7,743 bases of DNA from NCBI GenBank assembly GCA_027083665.1, contig JALWNV010000037.1, forward strand, positions 1-7,743. The letters are read 5' to 3'. This DNA is from Helicobacteraceae bacterium (GTDB lineage: Bacteria > Campylobacterota > Campylobacteria > Campylobacterales > Sulfurimonadaceae). The position numbers and the translations under genes were made by a program. The stretch's first letter is position 1, and each line of letters opens with the position of its first letter. This document shows, piece by piece, positions 7,127-7,743 of the stretch. The notes under the pieces were generated by a model. The model saw only the letters and a list, made by a program, of their open reading frames with translations. It searched no databases and was not told where the DNA came from.

Positions 7127-7743
7127 TATTCCGCCTCCATTTCAACTTCGACTTCGACTGCCGCGGCAGCCGCCGCGGCGGCTTGTTGTGCGGCAGGATT
7201 CGGAATGGCCGTTTTGGCCTCCGGTGTGATCGCTTTGTCGTGCATCAGCTGCACGACAGACTCGACAGAGTTGTTGATCGGCTCAAGCACCGGCTTGGGA
7301 TAGACACCGAGCCAGATGGCGATGATCGTCAGCGGGATCAATGCGACAAGTTCTTTCTTATTGATGTCCTTGAGGTGTTTATTCTCCTCTTTTGTCACAT
7401 TGCCGAAGAACCCTTTTTTGAATGCCGACAGCATATAGACGGCACCCACAATAATCGCACTACCGGCCAACAGCGTCAGTACGTGCGACTGCTGATAGAA
7501 TCCCAGCAGACTCAGGAACTCTCCGACGAAGTTGATCGTCAGCGGCAGGCCCACCGACGCCATCACCATGATTCCGAAGATCGTCGCATAGCGCGGCATC
7601 ACCGACGCCAGGCCGCCGAACTCGCTCATTAGCTTCGTATGGCGACGGTCATAGATGACACCGACGAGCAGGAAAAGCGCTCCGGAAACGACACCGTGCG
7701 CGATCATCAGAAAGACCGAACCGCTTATCCCCTCCACGTTCAT
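7126..7743 (-). CDS. nuoM: NADH-quinone oxidoreductase subunit M, C-terminal part (5' end outside window)
   Basis: Antiporter-like proton-pumping subunit of complex I. Only the last 205 residues are visible. The ATG at the right edge is most likely an internal Met, because the sequence there already matches the middle of Nuo[20 protein letters not shown] (15-33 of the visible part), [12 protein letters not shown] (42-53) and [13 protein letters not shown] (65-77) with the conserved membrane Glu in the last helix region. Four to five hydrophobic segments follow. After [18 protein letters not shown], where NuoM proteins normally finish soon, there is an extra low-complexity tail: [14 protein letters not shown], eight alanines (188-195), then [10 protein letters not shown]. 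The TAA stop overlaps the nuoN ATG by one base, consistent with coupled translation of the two subunits. Confidence 0.95.
   Translation of the reverse strand: MNVEGISGSVFLMIAHGVVSGALFLLVGVIYDRRHTKLMSEFGGLASVMPRYATIFGIMVMASVGLPLTINFVGEFLSLLGFYQQSHVLTLLAGSAIIVGAVYMLSAFKKGFFGNVTKEENKHLKDINKKELVALIPLTIIAIWLGVYPKPVLEPINNSVESVVQLMHDKAITPEAKTAIPNPAAQQAAAAAAAAVEVEVEMEAE
7158..7183. repeat. Two adjacent GC palindromes within the poly-alanine codons of nuoM
   Basis: CTGCCGCGGCAG (7158-7169) and AGCCGCCGCGGCGGCT (7168-7183) are each perfectly self-complementary and overlap by two bases. They arise from runs of GCC/GCG/GCA alanine codons. The DNA can form strong stems just upstream of the nuoN ribosome site, but codon repetition alone explains them. 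Confidence 0.6.

Noticed and set aside
6413..7303. Plus-strand open frame opposite nuoN and nuoM
   Set aside because: Highly charged shadow translation (many Asp, Arg, Gln) opposite conserved complex I subunits.
7741..7743. Treating the ATG at the right edge as the true start of a short 205-residue protein
   Set aside because: The sequence from that Met matches the interior of NuoM, so the gene simply continues outside the window.
1..7743. Defence system, mobile element, CRISPR array or tRNA/rRNA genes
   Set aside because: I looked on both strands and saw no direct-repeat array, terminal inverted repeats, transposase or nuclease motifs, or cloverleaf; all space is taken by the listed genes and short junctions.

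Overview
The window looks like a chromosomal segment from a Campylobacterota (epsilonproteobacterial) species with a fairly GC-rich genome for that phylum. The evidence is the wording of the MiaA active-site region (DSLSIYKEIDIASAKP), a MqnP-type menaquinone prenyltransferase rather than a ubiquinone-type neighbourhood, and a nuoM-nuoN pair of the 14-subunit complex I. I cannot name a genus with confidence. Every stretch is accounted for by housekeeping or envelope genes. I see no mobile element, CRISPR array, tRNA or rRNA.

Left part (1-4594, minus strand): a compact five-gene run read right to left. It encodes a predicted lipoprotein alpha/beta hydrolase, the prenyltransferase MqnP/UbiA, two separate single-unit PqiA-family membrane proteins, and a large MCE-domain protein that runs off the left edge. 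Gaps are between +22 and -17 bases, so the genes are very likely co-transcribed and partly translationally coupled. The last three form an intermembrane lipid-transport module of the Pqi/Let type. The MCE proteins build a periplasmic tunnel and the PqiA/LetA proteins are the inner-membrane partner. PqiA/LetA is one fused protein in E. coli but is two genes here, and the MCE protein shows at least four MCE repeats.

Centre (4595-4622): a 28-bp divergent intergenic region separates this operon from miaA on the plus strand (tRNA A37 prenylation). It contains a TATAAT and an opposing TACAAT so close to the two ATGs that both messages could be leaderless.

Right part (5514-7743): about 100 bp between the convergent miaA and nuoN genes holds two strong hairpins. 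Beyond it lie nuoN (complete) and the 3' part of nuoM (cut by the right edge), both on the minus strand. They encode proton-pumping antiporter-like subunits of complex I, which passes electrons to menaquinone. MqnP supplies the prenylated precursor of menaquinone, so the two ends of the window meet functionally at the quinone pool. NuoM ends in an unusual poly-alanine/acidic tail.
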